Assembly (NCBI GenBank): GCA_050249415.1
Contig: JBFWQO010000004.1
Coordinates: 1 to 64,000 of the forward strand
Reading direction: 5' to 3'
DNA length: 64,000 bases
Source: CADEFQ01 sp050249415
Lineage (GTDB): Bacteria; Pseudomonadota; Gammaproteobacteria; Steroidobacterales; Steroidobacteraceae
The notes under the pieces: generated by a model
Told to the model about the DNA's origin: nothing
What the model saw: only the letters and a program-made list of their open reading frames with translations
Databases searched by the model: none
Position numbers and translations under genes: made by a program
Shown: positions 31,183-39,559 of the stretch, piece after piece
Position numbering within the stretch: the stretch's first letter is position 1
Layout: each line of letters begins with the position of its first letter

Positions 31183-31558
31183 TGTCCCACGCCAGCATGT
31201 CGCCCGTCATGTGCAGCAGCCGCGAGTATCCCGCGTCGTGCAGAGTCGCGAGCGCCTTCGCGGCCCGCTTGCCGCTCCTGCAGTAGACGACGATCGGCTG
31301 GTCCTTCGCGGAGGCGATTTCCGCCAGCCGCGCGTGAACCTGGTCGTACGGGATGTTGATCGCGCCCGGCACATGGCCTGCCGCGAACTCTTCCGGCGTG
31401 CGCACGTCGAGGATCACGGGCGACGTGGCGCCCGGCGCAGCGAGTGCGCGCACGGCGGCCGGTGAGATTTCCGTCGCGCTGAAGCTGTCGTCCGCCGCGG
31501 CGAGGGAGGCGAAGCCCGCCATCAGGGCGCAGGCGACCCATGTCGGGAGTGTCTTCAT
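31169..31558 (-). CDS. Periplasmic rhodanese-domain protein
   Basis: 129 residues. Sec signal peptide MKTLPTWVACALMAGFASLA|AADD, then a single rhodanese domain with LDVRTPEEFAAGHVPGAINI and the active-site loop VYCRSGKRAAKA (catalytic Cys). It transfers sulfane sulfur or handles thiols in the periplasm. It overlaps the CydC-like gene by 4 bp, so it is the third gene of the MerR-controlled operon. Its C-terminal residues and stop lie in repeat locus 3. Confidence 0.9.
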   Translation of the reverse strand: MKTLPTWVACALMAGFASLAAADDSFSATEISPAAVRALAAPGATSPVILDVRTPEEFAAGHVPGAINIPYDQVHARLAEIASAKDQPIVVYCRSGKRAAKALATLHDAGYSRLLHMTGDMLAWDKEGE

Positions 31559-33333
31559 GCGGGCGATGGTGACGCACTGCCGGGTCGCGCGTCCACTTCG
31601 TCCTGCTGCAGTGCGAACAGGCGGGCATAGACGCCGCCCCGCGCCAGCAGCGTGGCATGGGTGCCGCGCTCGACGATCCGGCCCTGGTCGAGCACGAGGA
31701 TCTCGTCGGCGCCGAGCACCGTCGACAGGCGATGCGCGATCGTGAGGGTCGTGCGGCCGCGCGCGAGTTCGCGGATCGCCGCATTCACTTCGCGTTCCGA
31801 TTCGACGTCGAGGCTCGAGGTCGCCTCGTCGAGCACGAGAATCGGCGCATCCTTCAGGAGCGCGCGCGCAATGGCGATGCGCTGGCGCTGGCCGCCGGAA
31901 ATCTTGCCACCCATCTCGCCCACCGGCGTGTCGTAGCCCTGCGGCAGGCTCTCGATCCATTCCTCCAGCTGCGCGCGGCGCGCGGCCGCGTCGACCTGCG
32001 CGGCCGTCGCGCCGGGGCGGCCCATGCGGATGTTCTCGCCGATCGTCGTGTTGAATGTGTAGTTGCGCTGCGAAACCAGGGCAATGCGGTCGCGCAGGTC
32101 TTCGAGCGTGTAGTCGCGTACGGAGCGGCCACCGATGCGCACCTCGCCCGAGGCGGGGTCCCAGAAGCGCAGCAGCAGGTTCGCGACGGTGCTCTTGCCG
32201 CTGCCGCTCGCGCCGACGAGCGCGACGTGCCGGCCCGCCGGGACTTCGAGACTGAGGTCACGCAACACCGGCGGCGCACCGGGCGCGTAGCCGAAGCTCA
32301 CGTGGCTCAGTTGCAGTGACGCATTCGTGAAAGGCGCCGATCGCGTAACGACGTTGGCGACCGCCGGCCGCTGGTCCATCAGCTCGAAAAGCCGCCGCGC
32401 GGACACCATCGCGACCTGGAAGTCGCCGACGACGTTGTTGAGCGCCTGCGTCGCATTGAAGCCCGTGATCGCCACGGCGATGAGCACCGGCAGGTCGCGC
32501 AGCGGATCGATTTCACCGGCCAGGTTCAGCCTCCAGCTGACCCACAGCACGGCAATGGCCGCGGTGGCGATGAGGCCCTCGGTGACGCCGCGCTGGAACG
32601 CGTCGGCGCGCATCAGCGAGTCCTGGCTGCGCTTCAGGCGCTCACCGATCGTCCACGCTTCGCGTCGCCGCCGCTCGCCGTAACCGAAGGCCACGGTGTC
32701 GCGGATGCCCTGCAGGCTGTCGGTCAGAAACGCATTGACCTCGCCCTGCGCGCGCCGCGAGTCCGCGCTGCCGCGCCCGCCCGACAGTGCGGTGATCGCC
32801 GGCAGGACGAGCAGCATGACGAGATGGAAGGGCAGCAGCGTCCAGACATAGTCCATCGGGTACCAGCGACCCACCGCGGTGAGCAGGATCGCCGGCACGA
32901 CGAAGGCCGTGATCACGGGTGCGATCGTGTGCGCGTAGAACGGCTCCACGCGCTCGCAATCGGCGACGACCCGCGAGACGGCATCGCCGGACCGGAGTGT
33001 CGCGGTGCCTGCGGGCGCGAGCGGCTCGAGGCGGTCGTAGAACTCGTTGCGCAGCATCGCGAGCAGGCGGAAGGCGACGTAGTGGCCCGTATAGGTCTCG
33101 ATGTAGTTCGACAGCCCGAGCACGAACGCGCAGCCGGCGAGGCCGAGCGCGACCGTGGTGAGGGTATCGCCGGTGGGCGCCGCGACGTACCGGGCCACCG
33201 CGGCGGCAGCGAACGCGATCAGCACCGTCTGCATCGTGAGCTTCACGGTGCGGGCGCAGACGGACAGGAACATCACACCGTTCAGCGGCCGCATGAAGCC
33301 GAGCAGGCGCCGGAGCAGTTGCGTGTTCGTCAT
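31555..33333 (-). CDS. CydC-like ABC transporter (membrane-ATPase fusion)
   Basis: 592 residues: six-helix transmembrane domain (about 1-320) followed by an ATPase domain with Walker A VGASGSGKS, signature KISGGQRQRIAIARALL, Walker B LVLDEATSSLD and H-loop TIAHRLST. Domain layout and the strong pairing with a CydD-like partner resemble CydDC, the heterodimeric exporter of glutathione and cysteine. Whether the substrate is a thiol is inference, helped by the rhodanese next door. It overlaps both neighbours by 4 bp. No cytochrome bd genes are nearby. Confidence 0.85.
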   Translation of the reverse strand: MTNTQLLRRLLGFMRPLNGVMFLSVCARTVKLTMQTVLIAFAAAAVARYVAAPTGDTLTTVALGLAGCAFVLGLSNYIETYTGHYVAFRLLAMLRNEFYDRLEPLAPAGTATLRSGDAVSRVVADCERVEPFYAHTIAPVITAFVVPAILLTAVGRWYPMDYVWTLLPFHLVMLLVLPAITALSGGRGSADSRRAQGEVNAFLTDSLQGIRDTVAFGYGERRRREAWTIGERLKRSQDSLMRADAFQRGVTEGLIATAAIAVLWVSWRLNLAGEIDPLRDLPVLIAVAITGFNATQALNNVVGDFQVAMVSARRLFELMDQRPAVANVVTRSAPFTNASLQLSHVSFGYAPGAPPVLRDLSLEVPAGRHVALVGASGSGKSTVANLLLRFWDPASGEVRIGGRSVRDYTLEDLRDRIALVSQRNYTFNTTIGENIRMGRPGATAAQVDAAARRAQLEEWIESLPQGYDTPVGEMGGKISGGQRQRIAIARALLKDAPILVLDEATSSLDVESEREVNAAIRELARGRTTLTIAHRLSTVLGADEILVLDQGRIVERGTHATLLARGGVYARLFALQQDEVDARPGSASPSPA

Positions 33334-35057
33334 GCGCCACCCCGGGCGATCGCCACCATGCCGGCATAGGCGCCGCGGCGTGCCAGCAGTTGCGCGTGCG
33401 AACCGGATTCGAGCACCCGGCCGCCACCGAGCACGACGATGCGGTCGGCATGTTCCACGGTGCTCAGTCGATGCGCGATCAGCAGCACGCTCTTGTCGCG
33501 TGTCAGGTGCGCGAGCGCGTCGTGGATGACCCCCTCGGTCTCGAGGTCGATCTGCGACGTCGGCTCGTCGAGGATCACGATGGGGCTGCCCTTCAGCAAC
33601 GCGCGGGCGATCGCGAGGCGCTGCACCTGGCCGCCCGACAGCGAGAGCCCGCGCTCGCCGACCAGCGTGTCGTAGCCGGCCGGCAGTGCGGCTATCTGGT
33701 CGTGGATGTTCGCGGCACGACAGGCGGCAATGAGTTCGTCGTCGGTCGCAGCGGTCTTCGCGACGCGCAGGTTCGCGGCGATCGTGCCGTAGAACAGGTA
33801 CGGGTCCTGCGGCACGAGCGCGAGGTGCGCGCGCACCCAGTCGGCCGGCACCGAGGCTACATCGCGCCCGCCGAGCGTGATCGTGCCCGCTTCGGGCGCG
33901 AGCGTGCGCAGCAACAGGTTCGTGAGCGTCGTCTTGCCCGAGCCGCTCTCGCCGACCAGCGCCACCGTTTCACCGGGAGCGAGCTCGATCGTGCAATCGT
34001 CGACGGCCGGCCGCGTCGCATCCGCGTAGCGGAACACGAGGTTCCTGAGCGAGAGCCCGGGCTGCTTCTCCTGCGGCGGCGCGACGGCGCCAGGCGGGTC
34101 CTCGACACCCGGGCGCTCGCCGAGGAACGCGACGATCCTCGTAGCATAGGCGCGGCCGATCGCGCCGGCGAAGAAGAACTGGCCGACGAGCGTCAGCGGC
34201 TTCGCGAACTCGGCGCTCGCGAGAATGAGCGCCACGACCGCGCCGGCGGTGAGATGCCCGCCGCCCAGCCGCAGCAGCGCGGTGACGGTCAGCACGAGGG
34301 TCGTGCCGAGCGCGAAGCCGAAGTCGACGAACAGGATCATGATCTGGTTCACGAGCAGCAGGCGCATCGTCTCGCGACGCTGCTCCTCGCTCGCGGCGTG
34401 CATCTCGGCGCCGCGCGCCTTGCCGAGATTGAACATCTTGAGCGTCGTCATGCCCTGGATCGAATCGAGGAAGCGTGCGCCCTGCGCGGCGTTGACCGCG
34501 GCGAAGCGCTCGCTCGCCTTCCTGAAGTTGCGGCCCATCATGCCGAGGAAGAGCGGCGTCAAGGGCACGCTCACGAGCAGCGCGACACCGACCACCCAGT
34601 CGTAGGCGCCGATGAAGATGCAAAGCAGGAGCGGCGTCGACATGCCGACGACGAACTGGACGAAATAGATGCCGTAGAACATCTCGATCCAGTCCATGCC
34701 GTCGACCGCGACATTGACGAGTTCGCCGGTGCGCTTGCGGTCGAGCACCGCGGGGCCGAGGCGCAGCGCGTGCGCGTAGATGAGATCGCGGATCGTCAGC
34801 TTCGTGAGCGACGAAGCCTTGTGCTGCGCGGTGCGATACAGCCAGCCGAGCACGAACTTCGCGGCGAGCAGCAGCACGATCCACGGCAGCGCCCCGGCGA
34901 GGAGCGGTTCGCCGGCGAGCATCGCATCGACGGCGCGGCCGACGAACCAGTAGAGCACGAGGCTCGCGACGAGCCCGAGCAGCCCGACGGCGATGCCGAT
35001 CCGGAGCCAGCGGCTCGTCGCCTGGACGATCAGCCTCTTGTCGATTCCGAGCACCAT
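33330..35057 (-). CDS. CydD-like ABC transporter (membrane-ATPase fusion)
   Basis: 575 residues from the ATG at 35055-35057 (MVLGIDKRLIVQATSRWLRI). The membrane domain contains RKRTGELVNVAVDGMDWIEM, typical of CydD-type half-transporters. The ATPase domain has Walker A VGESGSGKTT, signature GLSLSGGQVQRLAIARALLK, Walker B IVILDEPTSQID and H-loop LIAHRLSTVE. It forms a heterodimer with the next gene. The open frame continuing to 35951 is a shadow of merR. It is first gene of the operon, directly downstream of a MerR-type stretched promoter. Confidence 0.86.
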   Translation of the reverse strand: MVLGIDKRLIVQATSRWLRIGIAVGLLGLVASLVLYWFVGRAVDAMLAGEPLLAGALPWIVLLLAAKFVLGWLYRTAQHKASSLTKLTIRDLIYAHALRLGPAVLDRKRTGELVNVAVDGMDWIEMFYGIYFVQFVVGMSTPLLLCIFIGAYDWVVGVALLVSVPLTPLFLGMMGRNFRKASERFAAVNAAQGARFLDSIQGMTTLKMFNLGKARGAEMHAASEEQRRETMRLLLVNQIMILFVDFGFALGTTLVLTVTALLRLGGGHLTAGAVVALILASAEFAKPLTLVGQFFFAGAIGRAYATRIVAFLGERPGVEDPPGAVAPPQEKQPGLSLRNLVFRYADATRPAVDDCTIELAPGETVALVGESGSGKTTLTNLLLRTLAPEAGTITLGGRDVASVPADWVRAHLALVPQDPYLFYGTIAANLRVAKTAATDDELIAACRAANIHDQIAALPAGYDTLVGERGLSLSGGQVQRLAIARALLKGSPIVILDEPTSQIDLETEGVIHDALAHLTRDKSVLLIAHRLSTVEHADRIVVLGGGRVLESGSHAQLLARRGAYAGMVAIARGGA

Positions 35058-35079
35058 GTCCCCCTGCGATACTGGTCGC

Positions 35080-35111
35080 ACGATAGACCTTGAAGTAGAG
35101 TTCAAGGTCAA
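35080..35111 (-). promoter_or_regulatory. MerR-type stretched promoter of the ABC-rhodanese operon
   Basis: On the minus strand, TTGACC (35111-35106), a 20-bp spacer and TATCGT (35085-35080). The spacer region holds the dyad ACCTTGAA-N6-TTCAAGGT (35087-35108). A 19-20 bp spacer with an internal dyad is the hallmark of MerR-activated promoters. The divergent merR gene starts at 35121, so the regulator also covers its own promoter. Confidence 0.8.
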
Positions 35112-35120
35112 GGTCCCGCG

Positions 35121-35915
35121 ATGGTAGCGAAACGAAGCCGCAAAGCCGACGCCCCCGACAGCGCGCCGCTCACCATCGGCCAGCTCGCCAGGCGCGCCGG
35201 GGTCAGTACGTCGATGCTGCGCTACTACGAGCGCGAGGGCCTGCTGCCGCCCGCGGCGCGCAGCAGCGCGGGCTACCGGCTCTATCCGCGCGCGGCGCTG
35301 CGCGCGCTCGTGTTCATCCATCGCGCGCAGCGGCTCGGCTTCTCGCTCGGCGACATCAAGCTGCTGCGCGCGGGCGGCGCAGGCAAGAGCGGACGCGGCC
35401 ACACCGTGGTCGGCATCGCCGAACAGCGTTTCCTCGAGATCGAACGGCGCCTCACGGAGCTGCTCGTGCTGCGCCACGAGCTCGAGCTCTTCCTCGACGA
35501 CCTGACCGCGCAGGTGGGGCGCGCGGCGGGCGGCGGCACGGCGCGCGTGTACCGGCAGTTGATCGACCACGTCTGCGGCCATGAGCCGGAACGATCCGCG
35601 CCCGGGGCGGTACACCGGCTGATCCGGCGCCTCGGCTGTGCGCTTGCGTCGGCGGACCAGGAACGGGTATTCGCGGCGCTGCGCGGGCGGCACGTGCACG
35701 TGTGGAAGGACGCGGGCGGCTACACGATCCTCGTGCGCGACCGCAGCGCGGCCGTGCAGGCGGCGCTCGAGCGGCTCGTCGCGGCGGACGCGGGCTGCGA
35801 CGTGCACGTCGATGTGACGCTGGCCGACGCGCCCGACGGCCTGCAGCTGCGGGTCCGCGGCGACCACGCGTTCCTCTACGCGCAGCTGTTCCTCACGCTC
35901 GAAGCCGCCTCTTGA
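35121..35915 (+). CDS. MerR-family regulator with a long novel C-terminal domain
   Basis: 264 residues. The N-terminal HTH (TIGQLARRAGVSTSMLRYYE, REGLLPPAARSSAGYRLYPR) and dimerisation helix (IAEQRFLEIERRLTELLVLR) are clearly MerR. Metal sensors of the ZntR/CadR/PbrR type have a Cys near residue 79 and a short Cys-rich tail; here no Cys is seen before HVCGHEPER (about 153). About 90 further residues follow (ALRGRHVHVWKDAGGYTILV, GCDVHVDVTLADAPDGLQLR), for which I know no family. Matching dyads upstream of the ABC operon and the P1B ATPase make both likely targets. Confidence 0.87.
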   Translation: MVAKRSRKADAPDSAPLTIGQLARRAGVSTSMLRYYEREGLLPPAARSSAGYRLYPRAALRALVFIHRAQRLGFSLGDIKLLRAGGAGKSGRGHTVVGIAEQRFLEIERRLTELLVLRHELELFLDDLTAQVGRAAGGGTARVYRQLIDHVCGHEPERSAPGAVHRLIRRLGCALASADQERVFAALRGRHVHVWKDAGGYTILVRDRSAAVQAALERLVAADAGCDVHVDVTLADAPDGLQLRVRGDHAFLYAQLFLTLEAAS

Positions 35916-35943
35916 CCTTGAACCCGGCTTCAAGGTGCACGAT
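35912..35943 (+). promoter_or_regulatory. MerR-type stretched promoter of the P1B ATPase
   Basis: TTGACC (35912-35917), then a spacer holding the dyad ACCTTGAA-N6-TTCAAGGT (35915-35936), then a weak -10 near 35938-35943 (CACGAT). Same dyad arms as at 35087-35108. The -35 overlaps the merR stop. The expected transcript start falls at about the ATG at 35950, so the message may be leaderless. Confidence 0.72.
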
Positions 35944-35949
35944 GGCGCC

Positions 35950-38229
35950 ATGGAACCGCATCGTCACCGTTACCGTATCGCCGGCATGGACTGCGGCAGC
36001 TGCGCCCTCACGATCGAGGACGGGATCCGCAAGCTGCCGGGCGTGCGCGCCGTCAGCGTCGATTTCACCACGGAGTCGATGCAGGTCGACGGCGAGGTCG
36101 CGCAGCCCCACATCGAGCAACGCCTCGCGCAGCTCGGGTTCCGGCTGAAGGGCGCGCCGGAGGCGGCGCAGCCGGCTGCGCCGGTCGTCGAGCGACGAGG
36201 CCTCGCGGGGTTCCTCGCATTCCTCTCGAGCGAGCGGCGCCTGCGGATCGCGAGTGGTGCGGCGCTCGCCGTGCTCGCGGCGACGGCGCTCGCGTGGGCC
36301 GCGCCGGCGGTCCTGCCGCCCCGCGGCCTGTCGCTGGTCTTTATTGCGGTCGTCGTCGTGAGCGGCCTGCCGGTATTCACCAAGGGAGTGCGCGCGCTCG
36401 CGTACAGCCGGCGCATCACGATCGACCTCCTGATGGCGATCGCGACGCTCGGTGCGCTCGCCATCGATGCGGGCGGCGAGGCGGTGACCGTGATCCTCCT
36501 GTACACGCTCGGCGAGGCGCTCGAGGCGTACAGCGCCGATCGGGCCCGCCATTCGCTGCGCAGCCTGCTCGCGCTGCAACCGCGCACGGCCACCCTGATG
36601 CGCCCGCACCGGGTGGAGCCGCGGGGCGGGCAGGGTGACTGCCATCACCACGATCACGGCCACGGCGAAGGCCACTACCATCACGAGACGATACCCGCCG
36701 ACGCGGTGCCGCTCGGCGCGCGCGTGCTGGTGCGCCCCGGTGAGCGCGTGCCGGTGGATGGCCGGATCCTCGCGGGCGAATCGAGCGTCGACGAGGCGGC
36801 GGTCACCGGCGAAAGCCTGCCGGTCGCGAAGCGTGCCGGCGAGGCGGTGCTCGCCGGCACCGTGAACGGCGAGGGCGCCCTCGAGATCGAGGTGACCCAC
36901 CTCGCGACCGATTCGACCATCGCGCGCATCGCGCGGCTCGTCGAGGCCGCGCAGGCGGCGCGTTCGCCCGCGGAGCGGTTCATCGACCGCTTCGCCCGCT
37001 GGTATACGCCGGCGGTCGTGCTGCTCGCCATCGCGATCGTGCTCGTGCCCGTGCTCGCCTTCGGCCAGCCGTTCCTCGACGCCGCGGATGGCACGCACGG
37101 CTGGCTCTATCGCGGCCTCGCGCTGCTCATCGTCGCGTGTCCATGCGCGCTCGTGATCAGCATCCCGGTGACGGTCGTCAGCAGCCTCACGCGCCTCGCG
37201 CAACTCGGAGTGCTGGTGAAGGGCGGCGAGCGGCTCGACGCACTGGCCGACGTGCGCGTGATCGCCTTCGACAAGACCGGCACCCTGACGAATGGCCGCC
37301 CCGAGGTGACCCGCATCGCGGGGCTCGATTGCGCGCACGAAAGCGCCTCGCGTGCCGATTGCGGCGCCTGTGACGACGTGCTGGCGCTCGCGGCTTCGAT
37401 CGAGTCCGCATCCGAGCACCCCGTTTCACACGCGATTCGCGCGGCGGCCGGCGAGCGGGGCGTCGCGCGCCGGTTCCCGGCCGCGAATGCGGTGCGCGCG
37501 GTGGCGGGGCGCGGCATCGTCGGCGAGGTCGGCGGCGAGCGTGTCGCGATCGGCAGCGAGGGCCTGTTCGCCACGGGCGACCATGCGCGGTCGCTGCCGC
37601 CACGCCTCGCCGTCGCGCCGCCGGGCGAGGAACGCACGACCCTGTACGTATCGCGCGGCGGGCAGATCGTCGGCCTGATCGCCGTCGAGGACGAGCCGCG
37701 AGCGGATACGGCGGCCGCGTTGCGTGGCCTGCGTACGGCGTTCCCCGATGTCAGGACCGCGATGCTGACCGGCGACAACGCGGGCGTCGCCGCCCGGGTC
37801 GCCCGCGCCGTGGACGGCATCGACGAGGTGCACGCGGGGCTGTTGCCCGCCGACAAGATGCGCGAGATCGGCCGCCTGCGCGCGACGCACGGTGTCGTCG
37901 CGATGGTCGGCGACGGTATCAATGATGCGCCGGCGCTCGCGGGCGCGGATGTCGGCATCGCGATGGGCGCCGGAGGCACGGCGCAGGCGATGGAGAGCGC
38001 CGATGTGGTCCTGATGCAGGACGACCTGCACCGGTTGCCGCGTGCGCTCGCGGTGGCGCGCAAGTCGAGGCGCCTCGTCAAGGAGAATATCGCGCTGTCC
38101 CTCGGCCTGAAGCTCGCGTTCCTCGCGATCACGATCCCCGGTTGGGCCACCTTGTGGTTGGCGGTAGCGGCAGATGTCGGCGCTACATTGATCGTGACGG
38201 TGAATGGCATGAGAATGCTGCGCGCCTGA
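35950..38229 (+). CDS. zntA: Zn/Cd/Pb-exporting P1B-type ATPase
   Basis: 759 residues. N-terminal heavy-metal domain GMDCGSC (12-18); membrane metal site CPC (397-399) in ACPCALVISIPV; phosphorylation site DKTGTLT (D441); TGES and GDGINDAPAL intact. A His-rich insert, DCHHHDHGHGEGHYHHE at 230-246, lies before the actuator domain, probably an extra zinc-binding loop. CPC with downstream sequence of the ZntA/CadA type supports Zn2+/Cd2+/Pb2+ rather than Cu+. ATG 35950 is chosen over GTG 35935, which lies inside the operator. Substrate among the divalent metals is inferred. Confidence 0.92.
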   Translation: MEPHRHRYRIAGMDCGSCALTIEDGIRKLPGVRAVSVDFTTESMQVDGEVAQPHIEQRLAQLGFRLKGAPEAAQPAAPVVERRGLAGFLAFLSSERRLRIASGAALAVLAATALAWAAPAVLPPRGLSLVFIAVVVVSGLPVFTKGVRALAYSRRITIDLLMAIATLGALAIDAGGEAVTVILLYTLGEALEAYSADRARHSLRSLLALQPRTATLMRPHRVEPRGGQGDCHHHDHGHGEGHYHHETIPADAVPLGARVLVRPGERVPVDGRILAGESSVDEAAVTGESLPVAKRAGEAVLAGTVNGEGALEIEVTHLATDSTIARIARLVEAAQAARSPAERFIDRFARWYTPAVVLLAIAIVLVPVLAFGQPFLDAADGTHGWLYRGLALLIVACPCALVISIPVTVVSSLTRLAQLGVLVKGGERLDALADVRVIAFDKTGTLTNGRPEVTRIAGLDCAHESASRADCGACDDVLALAASIESASEHPVSHAIRAAAGERGVARRFPAANAVRAVAGRGIVGEVGGERVAIGSEGLFATGDHARSLPPRLAVAPPGEERTTLYVSRGGQIVGLIAVEDEPRADTAAALRGLRTAFPDVRTAMLTGDNAGVAARVARAVDGIDEVHAGLLPADKMREIGRLRATHGVVAMVGDGINDAPALAGADVGIAMGAGGTAQAMESADVVLMQDDLHRLPRALAVARKSRRLVKENIALSLGLKLAFLAITIPGWATLWLAVAADVGATLIVTVNGMRMLRA

Positions 38230-38244
38230 ACACGGGGGGGCCGC

Positions 38245-39549
38245 GTGACGACCGAAGCGCCGCAAAGGCTGGGATTCATCGAGCTCGCGCCCGGCGTGCT
38301 GCGCCGCCATGCGCTGTGTTACCTGTTCGCGGCATTCGTCAGCATCGGGCTCTTTGCCTATCTGCCGGCGATGACGCCGTTCGTGCTGAAGGTGAACCTC
38401 GCGTTGCCGACGGGCGAGCAGGGCTTCGCCACCGGGCTCCTGCAGTCGTGGCAGGAAGTCATGATCCTCGTCGTGATCGGCCTGTGGGGCGCGCTGTCGG
38501 ACCGCATCGGGCGCCGCCCCGTCTATGTGATCGGCTTCCTGCTGATCGCCGGCGGTTATGTCCTCTATCCGCTCGCGCATTCGATGCCGGAGCTCGTGGC
38601 CTACCGGCTCGTGTTCGGCTGCGCGGTGGCGGCGCTCGGCGCGATGCTCGCCACCGTGCTCGCCGATTACCCGGCCGAATCCTCGCGCGGCAAGCTGACC
38701 GGCGTCGCGTTCGTGCTGAATGCCTTGGGATCGGTCACGTTCCTCGTCGGGCTCACGCAGTTGCCGCGATGGTTCGCGTCCACGGGGGCGAGCGAACTCG
38801 ATGCCGGCCGCTACGCCTACTTCACCGTGGCCGCCGTCGCCGTGATCGCGGCGATCGTGATGTTCGGCCTGAAGCCGGGGCTGCCGTCCAGGGCGAGCGG
38901 GCGCAAGCCCCTGCTGGTGCTGGCCATGGAGGGCCTGCGCGCCGCGCGCAATCCGCGCATCCTGCTGGCGTACGGCGGCGGCTTCACGTCGCGGGCGGAC
39001 CTCAGCCTGATCACGCTCTTCCTTGCGCTCTGGGCGCAGCAATCCGCGGTCGCCGAAGGGCTCGGCGCTGCGCAGGCGGCCGGCAAGGTCGGCATGACGA
39101 TCGGTATCACGCAGGGCACCGCGATGCTGTGGGCGCCCCTGTTCGGCTGGCTCGGCGACCGCATCAGCCGCACCGCGCATTTCGCGCTCGCGTTCGCGCT
39201 CGCGCTCGCAGGCTACTGCTGGGTCGGCATGCAGGATGACATCGTGCAGCGTGGCGCCATCCCCGCGCTGATGATGCTCGGCGTCGGCCAGGTGAGCACG
39301 ATACTGGCCGCGACCATCCTGCTCGGGCAGGAAACGGAGCCGCGCACGCGCGGGTCCGTGTTCGGCCTGCAGGCGTTTTTCGGTGGGCTCGGCATTCTCG
39401 CGATATCATCGGTGGGGGGCTGGCTGTACGATCAGGTCGGCCCGTCGGCGCCGTTCACGCTGGTCGGCATCGCGAACGGCGTGATCGCGGTATGGGCCCT
39501 GTGGCTCTACCTGCGCGCCCGCAGCGAGGCACGAACACAAGCCGCATGA
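38245..39549 (+). CDS. MFS transporter
   Basis: 434 residues from a GTG, 12 predicted membrane helices. The MFS signature GLWGALSDRIGRRPVYVIGF lies between helices 2 and 3. The second half has LFGWLGDRISRTAHFALAFA. No substrate can be named from sequence. It starts 15 bp after the ATPase, so it may be co-transcribed with it under the MerR promoter, and its stop overlaps an ATG (ATGA) that is out of frame with the next gene. Confidence 0.82.
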   Translation: MTTEAPQRLGFIELAPGVLRRHALCYLFAAFVSIGLFAYLPAMTPFVLKVNLALPTGEQGFATGLLQSWQEVMILVVIGLWGALSDRIGRRPVYVIGFLLIAGGYVLYPLAHSMPELVAYRLVFGCAVAALGAMLATVLADYPAESSRGKLTGVAFVLNALGSVTFLVGLTQLPRWFASTGASELDAGRYAYFTVAAVAVIAAIVMFGLKPGLPSRASGRKPLLVLAMEGLRAARNPRILLAYGGGFTSRADLSLITLFLALWAQQSAVAEGLGAAQAAGKVGMTIGITQGTAMLWAPLFGWLGDRISRTAHFALAFALALAGYCWVGMQDDIVQRGAIPALMMLGVGQVSTILAATILLGQETEPRTRGSVFGLQAFFGGLGILAISSVGGWLYDQVGPSAPFTLVGIANGVIAVWALWLYLRARSEARTQAA

Positions 39550-39559
39550 GCACACCGCA

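Noticed and set aside
31555..35057. Calling the ABC pair cydC and cydD outright
   Set aside because: Heterodimeric layout resembles CydDC, but there are no cytochrome bd genes nearby and half-transporter families are hard to separate by eye.
35935..35949. GTG start for the P1B ATPase
   Set aside because: It lies inside the MerR dyad and upstream of the predicted transcript start; ATG 35950 gives the normal N-terminus.
33330..35951. 873-codon leftward frame as a longer ABC protein
   Set aside because: The extra 298 codons are antisense to merR and the promoter region; the conserved protein starts at 35057.
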